Shown piece after piece: positions 49,069 through 57,857 of a stretch of DNA of 64,000 bases. Below the pieces are notes generated by a model. The model was not told the origin of the DNA. It saw nothing but the letters and a program-made list of their open reading frames with translations, and did no database searches. The DNA is from CATOSP01 sp034422355. Its GTDB lineage: Bacteria > Chloroflexota > Dehalococcoidia > Lucifugimonadales > UBA3495. The translations under genes were made by a program, and so were the position numbers. The number at the start of each line of letters is the position of its first letter. The first letter of the stretch is position 1. The DNA is taken from assembly GCA_034422355.1 (NCBI GenBank), contig DAOUJS010000200.1, forward strand, positions 13,366-77,365, read 5' to 3'.

Positions 49069-50292
49069 ATGATAGCTGGACTGATAGCCGGTGTTATCGC
49101 CGGGTCCATCGCCGCGATTGTCGCGTCGTTGGTGTCTCTGCCACTGCGGTCGCCGGTGGACAGCGTATTCAACACGGCCACTATTACCCTGGCGTCGCTG
49201 GCAGTGGGTATAGTGTCCGGGCTGCTCTGGGCGGCATTGGACGGGAAGCCGCGGCGTATGCTGATATTCGACGCTGTTCTTGCAGTGGCGTTCATCGTCG
49301 TGGTGGCAATCGCCGCCGTCGGGAACTCAGTCCTGGAACGGCTTGCCTCATTCACCATTCCGTTGGCGGCCATAGTGTTCGTGCTGGTTGGGGTGTTGAC
49401 TCCTTCCATGCGGGGCATATCGCCGGGCGTCTCCCGGGCGCTGGCCGTCATACTGCTCATCGCAGCGGTCGTCTTGGGAGCAGCATTGATGGGCCAGGGG
49501 GATACGGAGAGCGGAGAGCTATCGCTTCCCGAAAGGGTTGAATCTCCAACTCCGGCGGCCACGCAAGCTCCGACCCCGGCACCGGCGACACAACCGGCTG
49601 TTGAGACGCCACCAGACCCAAAATCCGAGGCCGCGGATGTAAGCCCGACTGCCACACAACCACCTGCGCCGGCAGCGACGAAGACAACGGAAACAGCAGC
49701 TTCTATGGACGTTGCCGATACTCCGCAGGTGGAGCAAGCGGACAACACGCCCGTTCAGCAGGCCACAGCACAGGAGGGCACGACTGGAGTTTACCTGGTA
49801 GGTGAGGGTTCGGAGATCACATTTACCGTCGGGGAGGTGCTGGCCCGGTCTCCGGCCCGCATCGAGGCAGTGATGCGCAGCACGGACCTTTCCGGGCAGA
49901 TCAACATCGACGGAGGACCGTCAACCATTGAAGTCGATTTGCATACCCTGAGCAGTGACCAGCAGTACCGCGACCGGTATGTGCGCAGCCGCATGTTCCC
50001 GGACGATCCCATAGCGTCGTTCACAGTTGACAGCGTGGGGGACTTACCCCCCGAGTTCCACAGCGGAGCTGAATTTGAACGCCAGGTCAGCGGCACGCTG
50101 AGTCTGAAAGGCAAGGACTTCCCCCTGACCTTCGATCTGAAGGTACGCAACGATGGGAACGCCCTGAACGTGCTTGGCAGCACGGTCGTTACATGGGAAC
50201 AGTTGAAGATCCCCGTGCCCACGGCCCGGTCCGTGGTGTCCATCGAGGACGATATTCACGTGCGGATTCTGTTAGTAGCCGCTCAGCAATAG
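49069..50292 (+). CDS. Membrane-anchored YceI-domain protein
   Basis: A 407-residue protein in three parts. Four hydrophobic helices span about 1-145. A Pro/Thr/Ala-rich linker (about 155-235; TPAATQAPTPAPATQP) follows. The C-terminal YceI lipocalin-like barrel has DLHTLSSDQQYRDRYVRS and GTLSLKGKDFPLTF, the two YceI signatures. YceI barrels bind isoprenoid quinones or similar amphiphiles outside the cell membrane. A membrane-fused YceI with a long linker is less usual than the secreted single-domain form. GGGAGAAACG precedes the ATG. Confidence 0.85.
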   Translation: MIAGLIAGVIAGSIAAIVASLVSLPLRSPVDSVFNTATITLASLAVGIVSGLLWAALDGKPRRMLIFDAVLAVAFIVVVAIAAVGNSVLERLASFTIPLAAIVFVLVGVLTPSMRGISPGVSRALAVILLIAAVVLGAALMGQGDTESGELSLPERVESPTPAATQAPTPAPATQPAVETPPDPKSEAADVSPTATQPPAPAATKTTETAASMDVADTPQVEQADNTPVQQATAQEGTTGVYLVGEGSEITFTVGEVLARSPARIEAVMRSTDLSGQINIDGGPSTIEVDLHTLSSDQQYRDRYVRSRMFPDDPIASFTVDSVGDLPPEFHSGAEFERQVSGTLSLKGKDFPLTFDLKVRNDGNALNVLGSTVVTWEQLKIPVPTARSVVSIEDDIHVRILLVAAQQ

Positions 50293-50451
50293 GCGTAGAC
50301 AGGATTGGGTGTCCACTAATGCTCGTTCAGGCTCACGTAGACCCATAACCTGTAGGTGTGACGGCCAGAGGGTTTAGCACAATCACCGAAGGGGGATGCG
50401 CGTATGCGCCGGGCGTGGGCCTGAAGTTGCACACCAACTGACGAGGTCCGG

Positions 50452-50892
50452 ATGCGAGACACCGGGATTTTCTTCTGGGCGCTACCAGTTGCACGGGCAG
50501 TGGCGGGCTTCATCCTTGCTACGATGCTGGGCATCGCCGGAGGGTGGCTGGTCTTGATTTTCAACGCCATGACCGGCTACCCCTGGGCGTTCGGGTTTCA
50601 CCAGAACCTCTACTTTGTTGGCATCGGGGTGGGCGCGGGCGTGGGAGCGTACATTGGGTGGGCTAACTTCGCGGTCCATCCCCGTTACATCGTAGGGACA
50701 GTGTTGGTCGTAATTGTGGGCGGGATTGTGGGTGCGTACCTCGGGCTGGCCTACGGGGAGCAGGCGGAGCCGCACCTGCTGGGGCGACGTTACACGATAG
50801 AAAACAACCTGCACATGGGAGCGCCCATAGGGGCCATCATAGTGTCCACCGCCATCGGCCTGGTGAACGAGATACGGACCGGTGGGCGGTAA
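50452..50892 (+). CDS. Four-helix membrane protein of unknown function
   Basis: A 146-residue hydrophobic protein with helices at about 12-38, 48-68, 78-98 and 122-140, the middle ones being Gly-rich (GIGVGAGVGAYIGWANFAV, VVIVGGIVGAYLGLAYG). No motif of a known transporter is seen. GAGGT stands before the ATG. It is preceded by a 159-bp spacer in which I find no further gene, and it converges with the protease-like gene. Confidence 0.65.
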   Translation: MRDTGIFFWALPVARAVAGFILATMLGIAGGWLVLIFNAMTGYPWAFGFHQNLYFVGIGVGAGVGAYIGWANFAVHPRYIVGTVLVVIVGGIVGAYLGLAYGEQAEPHLLGRRYTIENNLHMGAPIGAIIVSTAIGLVNEIRTGGR

Positions 50893-50924
50893 GCTGGGCG
50901 GGCGGCGGACGATACTGGACGGCG

Positions 50925-51296
50925 CTAGTCCCGGCCACCCCAGCCCAACCGCAGGACGCTGGCTGGGATAAGACGCTTGCGAACAGGGTCGGCCACAAGT
51001 TTGAAGATTTCCAATGTGGTCGCGCCCAGGAGTGCATCATCTTCCGGCCCGAATACGACGGGACATATCCATGCCGTGCCGTCGATACTGATGCGGGCCT
51101 GGCCATACGGGTAACTCACTCTCCGCCCGTCGGCCATCGTGTAATCGAAACGGCGCTGGGGTTGCAGGTGGAGGCCGGAGAGCAATGACTGGGGGAACAT
51201 TGAGTCGTCAGCCCCGGTGTCTACCAGGGCCTCCACCTCTACTGAGTCCCCGCCTGCGGGATTCCCTACCTGTACGGTCTGCCAGAACGTCCCCAT
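50925..51296 (-). CDS. Retropepsin-like aspartic protease domain protein
   Basis: A 123-residue stand-alone retropepsin-like domain. The catalytic motif LVDTGADDSMF (Asp26) is followed by flap-type strands (DYTMADGRRVSYPYG) and the second hallmark ALLGATTLEIF. Like viral proteases it would act as a homodimer. Short cytosolic clan-AA proteases of this kind are widespread in bacteria with unknown targets. GGAG stands four bases before the ATG. It lies 29 bases past the start side of an SDR gene row on the same strand, so it may be the last gene of that transcript. Confidence 0.85.
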   Translation of the reverse strand: MGTFWQTVQVGNPAGGDSVEVEALVDTGADDSMFPQSLLSGLHLQPQRRFDYTMADGRRVSYPYGQARISIDGTAWICPVVFGPEDDALLGATTLEIFKLVADPVRKRLIPASVLRLGWGGRD

Positions 51297-51325
51297 TGTT
51301 CTCCGGTCTACCTTCTGCAGATGGG

Positions 51326-52267
51326 CTACTCCGATGGCGGCGGGGCTGGGTTTACCATGCCGGCTGCGAGGGATACAGGAACGATCTCGGCCAGTTCGTC
51401 TACCGTCCAGCGTCCGTCCTTGTGGATGCTGCGGGTGACGTGGCGCGGGGAGTAGAGGGACATCTGCCAGCCGCTGGTGCCAATTACCTGGCCGGTAATT
51501 TCACCGCCAGCCTCGGTGCAAAGGTAGACCACCTTGGGCGCGTTGTTTCCGGCATCGCGGGAGCCTTCGGCAGCTTCCTGGGCACGGCCCGCCATCTGAC
51601 CGCCGCCGATAACGCCGCGGGCGGCCCGGAGTTCGCGGGCGGCGTCGGGAACCGAACCCGTCATTCGGGTTGCGCCCCCGGGGTAGATGGCATTCACCGA
51701 GATACCGAAGGGGCCAAGCTCGCGGGACAGCGACCGGGCAAACCCCACCATGCCCTCCTTGGCCGCAGAGTAGTTGGCCTGTCCGGTGTTGCCCAACCCG
51801 GAGCCGGATGAGAAGAGGCAGATGCGCCCATACCGCTGCTGAATCATGTGGGGGACCACGCTACGGACGGTGTTGAACGCCCCCTTCAAGTGGACCGCCA
51901 GTACTGCGTCCCACTCGTCTTCAGTCATGTTGAAGACCATCCGGTCGCGGAGAATCCCGGCAACATGACAGAGGATGTCCACCCTGCCGAAGTTGTCCAC
52001 GGCCGTTTGGACCATGCCCTGGGCGCCTTGAATCGCCGCCACAGTGTCTTTGTTTGCGACGGCGGTCCCACCGGCGGCGCGTATCTCCTCGACTACCTCG
52101 TCGGCGGGGCCGGTGCCGGTAGGTTCCCCGGTGCCGTCCAGATTGACTCCCAAGTCGTTGACCACCACCGACGCGCCCTCTTCCGCCATGAGCAGGGCAA
52201 CGCCCCGGCCTATCCCCCGGCCTGCGCCGGTTATAATCGCTACTCTTCCTGCCAACCGGTCACCCAT
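51326..52267 (-). CDS. SDR family oxidoreductase
   Basis: A 313-residue short-chain dehydrogenase of the type seen as N-terminal part of peroxisomal multifunctional enzyme 2 (3-hydroxyacyl-CoA dehydrogenase-like). TGAGRGIGRG binds NAD(P), VNDLGVNLDGTG is the MFE2-like loop with Asp choosing NAD, CHVAGIL replaces NNAG, and the active site is Ser-x...-Tyr-Ser-Ala-Ala-Lys (ANYSAAKEG). The C-terminus ends in a short Pro tail. GAGAGG is upstream. It is encoded right after a closely related SDR on the same strand. Confidence 0.92.
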   Translation of the reverse strand: MGDRLAGRVAIITGAGRGIGRGVALLMAEEGASVVVNDLGVNLDGTGEPTGTGPADEVVEEIRAAGGTAVANKDTVAAIQGAQGMVQTAVDNFGRVDILCHVAGILRDRMVFNMTEDEWDAVLAVHLKGAFNTVRSVVPHMIQQRYGRICLFSSGSGLGNTGQANYSAAKEGMVGFARSLSRELGPFGISVNAIYPGGATRMTGSVPDAARELRAARGVIGGGQMAGRAQEAAEGSRDAGNNAPKVVYLCTEAGGEITGQVIGTSGWQMSLYSPRHVTRSIHKDGRWTVDELAEIVPVSLAAGMVNPAPPPSE

Positions 52268-52366
52268 GATTCAACCTCTCCCTTTCGAGGGACATCTCCC
52301 TACGGTCTGCTTGCCAGAATGGGAGCTCCGTTCTCGTATGAATTTGAGGCGGGCGTTTCTGTCCCC

Positions 52367-53290
52367 TTACCGCACGCTGGGGACGATCATCTTGGGGACG
52401 AGGAAGTCCATCTCGTCCATGGTGTAGTTGCCTTCCTTGTGGATGCTTCTTTCGATCTGGGGGTTGGAATAGAGATAGATGCTGCCGCCCCGGACGCCGA
52501 ATACGTAGCCGTTCATATTGTCTACCTCGCCGGAGCATAGGAGCACGGTCAGAGGCGCTACGTTCTCGGGGTCGTCGGCGGAACCGGCGCCCTCCCAACT
52601 GGTGACGGGCGGGGAAACGCCTATCCCGGCGACGTCCTCGGCGGTAACGCCTGCCTGGGCTTCCCGGTACTCCTCGACCAGGCCGGGGAATAGGCGCGTG
52701 CGGGCCAGGGGAGAGATGGCGTTGCACGTCACTCCGTAGCGGCCCATGTCCCTGGCGACCGTCCGTGTCAGTCCGACGATGCCTTCGCAGGCGGCGGCGT
52801 AGTTGGAACTGCCCAACGCCCCGAGACCGGCATCGCTGGTCAGGTTGACGATCTTGCCGCCCCGCTGCTGACGGAACAGGATGCAGGCGAACTTGGTGGG
52901 GCAGAAGGTGCCCTTCAGGTTGTTGGTTATGACCGCGTCCCAGTCTTGCTCGGCCATCTGGTAGATCATGGCCTGTTTGAGGATTCCGACGCTGTTGACC
53001 AGGATGTCGATCTTGCCGAAGGCGTCAACGGCGCTCTGGACCACGCTTTCCCCTCCGTCCATAGTGGCCACGTCAGCGTAGTTGGCGGCCGCCTGGCCGC
53101 CTGCCGCCCTGATTTCTTCCACGACATTGTCCGCGGGAAAGGTGGAAGACCCCGACCCATCAACGTCGCAGCCCAGGTCGTTGACTATTACCGAAGCTCC
53201 CTCGTCGGCCAGTTGCAGGGCGATTCCGCGCCCGATACCGCGGCCTGCGCCGGTAACCACCGCCACCTTGCCTTCCAGGAGATTCCCCAT
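52367..53290 (-). CDS. SDR family protein with catalytic Lys replaced by Cys
   Basis: A 307-residue protein, clearly a paralogue of the next SDR. TGAGRGIGRG is at 13-22, and VNDLGCDVDGSG follows. The catalytic Tyr164 is kept in SSNYAAACEG, but the Lys of YxxxK is Cys168 (codon TGC read directly). NNAG is also altered (VNSVGIL). The protein may bind NAD(P) but have weak or other activity, or act as a regulatory subunit with its paralogue. I chose the ATG at 53290 because GGAGGT lies just upstream of it. The gap to the next gene is 99 bases. Confidence 0.9.
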   Translation of the reverse strand: MGNLLEGKVAVVTGAGRGIGRGIALQLADEGASVIVNDLGCDVDGSGSSTFPADNVVEEIRAAGGQAAANYADVATMDGGESVVQSAVDAFGKIDILVNSVGILKQAMIYQMAEQDWDAVITNNLKGTFCPTKFACILFRQQRGGKIVNLTSDAGLGALGSSNYAAACEGIVGLTRTVARDMGRYGVTCNAISPLARTRLFPGLVEEYREAQAGVTAEDVAGIGVSPPVTSWEGAGSADDPENVAPLTVLLCSGEVDNMNGYVFGVRGGSIYLYSNPQIERSIHKEGNYTMDEMDFLVPKMIVPSVR

Positions 53291-53548
53291 AGTATTACCT
53301 CCGAAGCGCAACTTACGACAAGTCGATTGATAGACTGTTTCAGCCGGCGGGAAGACCACCCACCGGCGCGCCCATATTACTACAGATATGATTGTAGTGT
53401 CACGGAAGGGTATTGCCGCGAACAATCCGGCAGCGGTGACCGGGCAGCCGCAGCAGTGCTAAACTCTACTGGCAGCAAAATCCCCAATACACGATAAGCC
53501 CAACGCACGATAAGAATGTGGGGGATCAACACACAGGAGGCACAGGAT

Positions 53549-54301
53549 ATGAGCATGGATGGACTGGTGTCGGTGGTCACCGGCAGCAGCCGGGGCATAG
53601 GCAAGGGCATCGCCAAGGTGTTCGGCGCGGAGGGAGCCAAGGTGGTGGTAGTGGCCCGCAGCGAGCAGGAAGGCGGGCGGCTGCCGGGCAACATTCACAT
53701 GACGGTGCAGGAAATCGAGGAAGCCGGAGGGCAGGCCATGGCCGTCCGCTGCGACGTTACCGACGAGGAGCAGGTGCAGGACCTGGTAAAGGCGGTGATG
53801 GACGCTCACGGCCGCATCGACGTCCTGGTGAACAACGCCGGCGTACAGGTGAACGTGGGGCTGAAGGACCTCCAGACCCGTCACTGGGACCTGACCATGC
53901 GGGTGAACCTGCGGGGACCCTTCCTCTGCTGCAAGCACGTGATCCCGGTGATGATCGAGCAGCAGAGCGGTTCCATCATCAACATCACCTCCGGCGCGGC
54001 CCACACGGTGCGTCCCAACGGCATCAGCTACTCGGTTACCAAGGCCGGGCTGGACATCATGAGCCGGGGCCTGGCCCAGGAGTTGGCGGAGTACAACATA
54101 GCGGTCAACTCACTCAACCCCGGCGGAATCAAGACTGAGGGGGCGGTATTCGTGCGCCCTGAGGACTTCGACTGGACCGGCTGGGTCGAACCGGAAGTGG
54201 TGGGCCCGCCGGCGGCATGGCTGGCGCGGCAGACCGCCCGGAGTTTCAGCGGCCACGTGGTGGACCGGACGGACTTTGGCACGACCTGGGGGGCAAGTTA
54301 A
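53549..54301 (+). CDS. SDR family oxidoreductase
   Basis: A 250-residue classical SDR. TGSSRGIGKG lies at the N-terminus, NNAGVQV in the middle, and Ser-Tyr-Lys is complete with INITSGAAH and ISYSVTKAGL. The basic residues after strand 2 (VVARSEQEG) suggest NADP(H). The end of the protein (GHVVDRTDFGTTW) differs from the usual GG-x-x-x-D-G. The product belongs to the FabG-like or glucose-dehydrogenase-like group; the substrate is open. AGGAGG stands eight bases before the ATG. It diverges from the other two SDR genes over a 258-bp spacer. Confidence 0.93.
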   Translation: MSMDGLVSVVTGSSRGIGKGIAKVFGAEGAKVVVVARSEQEGGRLPGNIHMTVQEIEEAGGQAMAVRCDVTDEEQVQDLVKAVMDAHGRIDVLVNNAGVQVNVGLKDLQTRHWDLTMRVNLRGPFLCCKHVIPVMIEQQSGSIINITSGAAHTVRPNGISYSVTKAGLDIMSRGLAQELAEYNIAVNSLNPGGIKTEGAVFVRPEDFDWTGWVEPEVVGPPAAWLARQTARSFSGHVVDRTDFGTTWGAS

Positions 54302-54337
54302 CTGGATACGGTCAGGAGTTCCCTACATCACGCGGTC

Positions 54338-55054
54338 CTACCACCAACGCTCGGAGCGAATGTTTGATGGAGGGATACCTATGTCTTTCAGCGCCGACGA
54401 CAGGTCGTCTTGGAGAGGGGGCGGGCCGCACAGATAGTAGAGGCTTTCCCCTTCCGGGCGTTGTTCCAGCAGTAGGTCGCGGTCGATCCTGCCCGTCCGC
54501 CCGTTCCACTGGGCATCGTGGGGGCGGGTGACGGTGAACACGGACCTTGATTGGGAATTACGGCCAGTCATTTCCTCGATTTCGCGGCGAAAGGCCAGTT
54601 CCGCCGGACTGCTGGCGCTGTACAGCAGGAGGGTTTCACGCCCGTCATGCGTCTGGTCCAGGTAACGCAGCATACTTATGATGGGAGTGATGCCGATCCC
54701 TCCGGCAATGAAGACAATGGGGCCGGGCCATTCCGGATCGAGGACGAAATTGCCGGAGCCTCCCTGGACGGTGAACATTTCGCCTTCCCTGGCCCGCTCA
54801 TGCAGGTAGATGGCGGGCGCGCCCCAGGGCAGTTTCTTGATTGCAAGCTCGAAGCTGCCGCGTTGCAGCGGCGTGGAGGTTATGGAGTAGCCGCCGGCCT
54901 CGACCGATGTGCCGGTGTCAACGTACAGGTCCACCCACTGGCCGGGCTTGAAGTCCATCTCAGCCCCTTGCAGGTCGAAAAGGAAGGACTTTACGGTGGG
55001 TGTCTCCTGGCGGATGCGGACAAGTGTGGCTTCAAGTCCCAAGATCGTCACCAT
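54338..55054 (-). CDS. FAD/NAD(P)H oxidoreductase (ferredoxin-NADP reductase fold)
   Basis: A 238-residue reductase with an FAD barrel (FKPGQWVDLYVD, and GGYSITSTP in place of RxYS) and an NAD(P) domain (VFIAGGIGITPIISML, LLLYSASSPAELAF, YYLCGPPPLQ). There is no 2Fe-2S domain, so it fits the OXNAD1-like or flavodoxin/ferredoxin reductase group. The Arg of the RxYS flavin motif is Gly, which may change FAD phosphate binding. It converges with an SDR gene and seems monocistronic. The electron partner is unknown. Confidence 0.88.
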   Translation of the reverse strand: MVTILGLEATLVRIRQETPTVKSFLFDLQGAEMDFKPGQWVDLYVDTGTSVEAGGYSITSTPLQRGSFELAIKKLPWGAPAIYLHERAREGEMFTVQGGSGNFVLDPEWPGPIVFIAGGIGITPIISMLRYLDQTHDGRETLLLYSASSPAELAFRREIEEMTGRNSQSRSVFTVTRPHDAQWNGRTGRIDRDLLLEQRPEGESLYYLCGPPPLQDDLSSALKDIGIPPSNIRSERWW

Positions 55055-55185
55055 TCGTCAGGCGCGGCCAGGTTGGTGCCTGATGGGTTAGTGCCTGATG
55101 GGTTAGTGCTTGATAGGATTATACGACAGGTCGCGAGCTATGCGGCCCAACACCACGCCACGGACTCTGAGCGGGCGCCCAATAC

Positions 55186-56532
55186 ATGACAACTCAGCCA
55201 AAAACCTCCAGCCCGGATACCATACCTGACCCGGTTGAACTGCTGCAGAGGCTCATCAGGTTCAACACCACCAACCCGCCGGGGAACGAAGGCGAGTGCC
55301 TTCGGTACATCCATGGCCTGCTGTCAGCGTCCAGCTTCAACGTACAGATGCTTGGACCCACTCCCGAACGTCCCAATCTGGTAGCACGGCTGGAGGGCAG
55401 AGGAGACGCGCCGCCGCTGCTGATGTACGGTCACGTGGACGTGGTAACGGCCGAAGCACAAGAATGGGCGCATCCACCCTTTGAGGGCAGGCGGGAGGAC
55501 GGCTGCGTGTGGGGACGAGGCGCGCTGGACATGAAGGGCGGGATCGCGATGATGATGTCGGCGTTGCTGCGCGCGAGGTCCGAAGGCGAAAAGCCGCCCG
55601 GAGACGTGGTGCTTGCCCTGGTCAGTGACGAGGAAGCGGGCGGCGAACACGGGGCCAAATACCTGGCGGACAACCATCCGGAATTGTTCGACGGCGTCCG
55701 CAACGCCATCGGCGAGTTCGGCGGGTTCAGCTTCGACATTGGCCGGCGACGGTTCTACGCTATCATGGCTGCGGAGAAGCAAGCGTGCTGGCTCCGGTTG
55801 ACGGTGAGCGGGCGCTCCGGTCACGGTTCCCTGTCCTCCGGGGCGGGTGCAATGATGCGGCTGTCGCAGGTGCTGGAGCGGCTCCAAAAGCGGCGGCTGC
55901 CCGTCCACGTCACGCCTGTGGCGCGCAGGATGGTGGAAACAATCGCCGGGAACGTGCCGTTGCCGGGATCGCTGGCCTTTTGGCTGATGCGCCGTCGCGC
56001 GTTGACCGGGGCGGCGCTCAGGCTGATGGGAGAGCGGGGCAGTACCTTTGGACCGCTGTTCCGCAACACGGCGACGCCGACGATGGTACGGGGCGGGCGG
56101 CAGATCAACGTGACGCCGGGAGAGATTGTGCTGGACCTGGACGGACGGCTGCTGCCGGGATATACCCCCGACATCCTGGTGTCTGAAGTACGGGAGGTTG
56201 TGGGACAGTCTGTAGCAGACGGTATGGAGATTGAGGTGGTAAAGTGGGAGCCGGGACCGCCGGAGGCGGACCTGACCTTCTTCCCGGCCCTGGAGCGGGT
56301 CATGCGGGAGATGGACCCGGAAGGGATACCCGTACCCATACTGCTGCCGGGGGCAACCGACGCGCGGCACTTCGCCCGGCTGGGAATCCAGACTTACGGT
56401 TTTCTGCCGATGAAGCTGCCCCGAGGGTTCAACTTCTCGCGGCTGGTCCACGGGCCGGACGAGCGCATCCCGGTGGAGGCTCTGCAATTCGGGGCCGAGG
56501 CCATCTACCGTCTGATACGGGACGGGCGGTAG
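55186..56532 (+). CDS. M20/M25/M40 family metallopeptidase
   Basis: A 448-residue M20 hydrolase of the ArgE/DapE/ACY1 type. Metal ligands are His83 with Asp85 (YGHVDVV), Asp115 (GALDMKGG), the Glu149-Glu150 pair (VSDEEAGGEHG) and a late His in TDARHFARLG-type context; the dimerisation domain has SGRSGHGS. These enzymes deacylate or hydrolyse amino-acid derivatives and dipeptides. The C-terminus has the family HGPDERIPVEAL. No strong ribosome site is seen before the ATG. Confidence 0.92.
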   Translation: MTTQPKTSSPDTIPDPVELLQRLIRFNTTNPPGNEGECLRYIHGLLSASSFNVQMLGPTPERPNLVARLEGRGDAPPLLMYGHVDVVTAEAQEWAHPPFEGRREDGCVWGRGALDMKGGIAMMMSALLRARSEGEKPPGDVVLALVSDEEAGGEHGAKYLADNHPELFDGVRNAIGEFGGFSFDIGRRRFYAIMAAEKQACWLRLTVSGRSGHGSLSSGAGAMMRLSQVLERLQKRRLPVHVTPVARRMVETIAGNVPLPGSLAFWLMRRRALTGAALRLMGERGSTFGPLFRNTATPTMVRGGRQINVTPGEIVLDLDGRLLPGYTPDILVSEVREVVGQSVADGMEIEVVKWEPGPPEADLTFFPALERVMREMDPEGIPVPILLPGATDARHFARLGIQTYGFLPMKLPRGFNFSRLVHGPDERIPVEALQFGAEAIYRLIRDGR

Positions 56533-56593
56533 TGGGAAGCTCGGGCAGGCTGGCGCAGGCGACAACTGAATGGCAAATGGAAACTATCATGGA

Positions 56594-56622
56594 TTGACGG
56601 CCAATCGTGCGTGTGGTAGAGT
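56594..56622 (+). promoter_or_regulatory. Sigma-70-type promoter of infC-rpmI-rplT
   Basis: TTGACG (56594-56599), 17 bases, then TAGAGT (56617-56622). The start would be near 56629, giving a short leader of about 48 bases before the infC start codon; no long L20-type leader structure is present. Confidence 0.75.
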
Positions 56623-56676
56623 GATTTTCCCAAATTCAGGCCAATTCCCCAAAGATTCTCACGGAGGTAGGAGAGT

Positions 56677-57249
56677 ATAGCTAGGCAATATCGGGTCAAC
56701 GAGCGGATCACATCTCCGCAGGTACGTGTCATAGGCGAGGACGGATCACAACTGGGTGTGATGTCGGTTGGGCAAGCGCTTCAGAAGGCACGCGAATGGG
56801 ACCTGGACCTGGTTGAGGTGGCCCCCAACTCCGACCCCCCGGTTTGCCGGGTGCTAGACTACGGAAAACTGCGCTACCTTTCCGCGAAGAAGGAACGGGA
56901 GTCCCGGAAAGGGCAGAAGGGCACCGAGTTGCGCGAGGTGCGTTTCCGCCCGAACATAGGGAGCCACGACCTGCAAGCCAAGACCCGCAAAGTGCGGGAA
57001 CTCATACAGGAAGGCTCCAAGGTCAAGCTGACGGTTCGATTCCGGGGCCGCGAGGCAGCACACAATGAACTCGGGTTGTCGGTCCTCAAGAGGGTGGCCG
57101 ACGAACTGAAGGACGAGGTGAGGCTGGAGAAAGCGCCCTCAATGGAAGGAAGAGCGCTTTCGATGATCCTGCTCCCTTCGGCACAGAGGGGCGAACGGGC
57201 CGAGAAGAAGGTTGAAGCTACAGCAAATGCCAAAGCTGAAAACTCATAA
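56677..57249 (+). CDS. infC: Translation initiation factor IF-3 (probable AUA start)
   Basis: A 190-residue IF-3, which binds the 30S subunit, prevents 50S joining and checks the start codon. The protein begins (f)M-ARQYRVNERI and continues PQVRVIGEDGSQLGVMSV, KLRYLSAKKE, REVRFRPNIG and VKLTVRFRGREAAH. The only codon that gives the normal N-terminus is ATA at 56677, with GGAGG nine bases before it and a stop three codons upstream; the first GTG or ATG would cut off the conserved N-terminal segment. Rare start codons in infC are known and let IF-3 limit its own synthesis. rpmI begins inside its 3' end. Confidence 0.92.
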   Translation: MARQYRVNERITSPQVRVIGEDGSQLGVMSVGQALQKAREWDLDLVEVAPNSDPPVCRVLDYGKLRYLSAKKERESRKGQKGTELREVRFRPNIGSHDLQAKTRKVRELIQEGSKVKLTVRFRGREAAHNELGLSVLKRVADELKDEVRLEKAPSMEGRALSMILLPSAQRGERAEKKVEATANAKAENS

Positions 57250-57424
57250 GGGCGCCAGTGCCCGGTTCCACATCACAGGCTCGGGGAAGATGATGCGCCG
57301 CAAGCGGATGAGCAGCCACCTGCGACGCAAAAAGCCGACGAAGGTCACGCGCAAGTATTCCGACAAGCTCCCGGTGTCACCGGCCGATGTGCCCCGCCTG
57401 AAGCGCCTCATACCCTACCGGTAG
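57227..57424 (+). CDS. rpmI: 50S ribosomal protein bL35
   Basis: A 65-residue bL35 of standard length and very basic. It starts MPKLKTHKGASARF and contains MRRKRMSSHLRRKK and ends VPRLKRLIPYR. The ATG lies 23 bases before the end of infC, in another frame, so it is translated by coupling; no separate strong ribosome site is seen. It is part of the large ribosomal subunit. Confidence 0.96.
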   Translation: MPKLKTHKGASARFHITGSGKMMRRKRMSSHLRRKKPTKVTRKYSDKLPVSPADVPRLKRLIPYR

Positions 57425-57454
57425 ACGTACCAATCCGCTATTTGGAGACCCACA

Positions 57455-57814
57455 GTGTCCAGAGTTAAGAGAGGCGTCACCAAGCACCGGCGCCACAAGA
57501 AGATCATGCTGCAAGCAAGGGGCTTCCAGGGTTCCTCCCACCGCAGCTACAAGTGGGCCAAGGAGGCTCTGCTGCACGCCTGGTCATACCAGTACCGGCA
57601 CCGCCGGGAGCGCAAGGGGGATTTCCGCCGTCTGTGGATTGTCCGCATCGGGGCGGCTTGCCGGCAGTCCGGGACCACTTACAGTCAGTTCATGCACGGG
57701 TTGAAACAGGCCGGGATTGAGTTGGACCGCAAGGTGCTGGCTGACTTGGCAGTCAGGGACCAGCCCGCTTTCCAGAAGCTGGTGGGAATCGCCACCCAGC
57801 AGAACGCCGGTTAG
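57455..57814 (+). CDS. rplT: 50S ribosomal protein bL20
   Basis: A 119-residue bL20, essential early in 50S assembly by binding 23S rRNA. It starts at GTG with GGAGA seven bases upstream: SRVKRGVTKHRRHKK, then KEALLHAWSYQYRHRRERKGDFRRLWI (mark: YRHRRERKGDFR), YSQFMHGLKQAGIELDRK. All family parts are present. It is the last gene of the infC operon, followed at 44 bases by an intrinsic terminator. Confidence 0.97.
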   Translation: MSRVKRGVTKHRRHKKIMLQARGFQGSSHRSYKWAKEALLHAWSYQYRHRRERKGDFRRLWIVRIGAACRQSGTTYSQFMHGLKQAGIELDRKVLADLAVRDQPAFQKLVGIATQQNAG

Positions 57815-57857
57815 CGCCAACCGGCAACGCATTACGTAAATTGGGCGTAAATCGAGA

